Source: JADGRB01 sp036267635 (GTDB lineage: Bacteria > Myxococcota_A > Polyangia > Fen-1088). Taken from it: 64,000 nucleotides of DNA. Below are positions 63,405 through 64,000 of the stretch, piece by piece. The stretch covers positions 1-64,000 of the forward strand of contig DATAVR010000009.1 of the NCBI GenBank assembly GCA_036267635.1, read 5' to 3'. The notes under the pieces are model-generated. The model worked only from the letters and a program-made list of their open reading frames with translations. It was not told where the DNA came from and did not search any database. The translations under genes were made by a program, and so were the position numbers. How positions within the stretch are numbered: the first letter of the stretch is position 1; every line of letters starts with the position of its first letter.

Positions 63405-64000
63405 CTACTCCTTCGTGCCCATGGTCGGCACGGAGACGCCTGAGCAGGGGCCGCCGGGTATCGAACATCAAGCAGGCTGAGGGATCCGCAGGGCCGAGCG
63501 TCCCGCCGCCGTCCGCGGCGAAGAAAGCCGTCAGGCTGGCCACCGTCAAGCTGCTGCAGCTCGGAACCACGACGCAGTACTGGTTGTAGGCCGGATTGAT
63601 GCCATTGATGCAGGCGGCGTAGTCACCGACGGTCGCGGTGCCGGTGGACGGCACCGTCGAGACGACGTGGGGGAGCAGGTGTTCGTCACGCTGGCGTCGA
63701 TGTCGCTGCAGCTTCCGGCGTCCGCCAGCTCCGCCACGCAGGCCGCGCGGAGCTCCGCCTCGGTGGCGGAGGGATTCTGCAAGAGGTCGTTGTCAGCTGC
63801 CTTCGGTCCAAGGAGGTCACGGAGCGTGTTGCAAAGGACCGGGACCACGGCGCTGTCCAGGTAGTTATCGATGTCCTCGCAGAGCTGCGTCCCTGACCCC
63901 AGTGAGGCGATCAGCTTCGTTCCGACACTGACGCCGGGGTGAAGGTCCCTGTCCCGCCACTGGTGTCGGTCGCGCCGCCGCTGCTGGTGGTCCCCCCGTT
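63405..64000 (-). pseudogene. Frameshifted lipoprotein-like gene, partial
   Basis: Reading leftward from 64000, protein-like sequence passes through three frames. First is a Gly/Thr/Ser linker (GGTTSSGGATDTSGG) that stops at 63911. Then comes LIASLGSGTQLCEDIDNYLDS to SCSDIDASVTNTC. After a G5/C5 run at 63669-63673 comes GDYAACINGINPAYNQYCVVVPSC in a third frame. A last plausible end, CSGVSVPTMGTKE with stop at 63407, is back in the second frame. The paired cysteines and linker fit a myxobacterial lipoprotein. The changes could be sequencing errors at homopolymers or true decay. The start lies outside the window. Confidence 0.55.

Overview
The window is high-GC (roughly two thirds G+C), densely coded DNA of a Gram-negative bacterium that looks like a Myxococcota-type (former Deltaproteobacteria) chromosome. 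The clues are sigma-54-type promoters, Hanks-type Ser/Thr kinases fused to TPR or AAA-TPR modules, many lipoproteins with Gly/Thr/Asp-rich linkers and MopE-like 'DADGDG' metal-binding motifs, CotH-family proteins, an MCE/Mla lipid transporter, HrpB and a GAF-HD-GYP protein. I see no tRNA, rRNA, CRISPR array, insertion sequence or prophage. Most genes are core or envelope functions, and no non-coding gap exceeds about 200 bases.

Layout. 1-10746: end of mutS2, a DUF1345 membrane protein, two divergent CotH-family lipoproteins, treZ (trehalose synthesis), then three leftward exported proteins (Cys-rich lipoprotein, TPR protein, Ala/Lys-rich protein). 10919-25642: a small HATPase-like regulator divergent from a kinase-TPR protein, an M1 aminopeptidase with an unusual membrane/periplasmic tail, an MFS exporter, a semialdehyde dehydrogenase, a rhomboid protease, two tandem HtrA proteases, a membrane metallophosphoesterase and a small Zn-knuckle protein. 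25789-31165: a Crp/Fnr regulator behind a consensus-like sigma-54 promoter, alr, and an mlaE-mlaF-mlaD lipid-transport set joined by start/stop overlaps. 31222-37480: yceD-rpmF-plsX-fabH-fabD-fabG-acpP-fabF, the fatty-acid and phospholipid initiation operon, with a recognisable sigma-70 promoter and a palindrome at the transcript start.

37484-50977: small hypotheticals, a secreted Pro/Ala-rich protein, an Xaa-Pro peptidase, hrpB, a 1357-residue kinase / cyclase-like / AAA / TPR signalling protein, a site-2 protease, and scpA-scpB-rluB (chromosome condensation plus a pseudouridine synthase). 51070-54989: purH-purD-purE and a Sua5/TsaC gene. 55030-64000: DUF1015, a TrmN6-type methyltransferase, a second methyltransferase, an OmpA-family lipoprotein, mazG, phoH, a GAF-HD-GYP protein, ybeY, and a leftward lipoprotein gene that is broken by several frameshifts and runs off the window.

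No classic defence island or biosynthetic cluster is present. The most unusual items are: the two sigma-54-type promoters; the M1 aminopeptidase fusion; the MCE protein with a beta-rich, barrel-like C-terminus; the non-RD kinase with a degenerate cyclase-like domain; palindromes overlapping the promoters of the fab operon and of an exported-protein gene; and two related perfect hairpins at gene ends.
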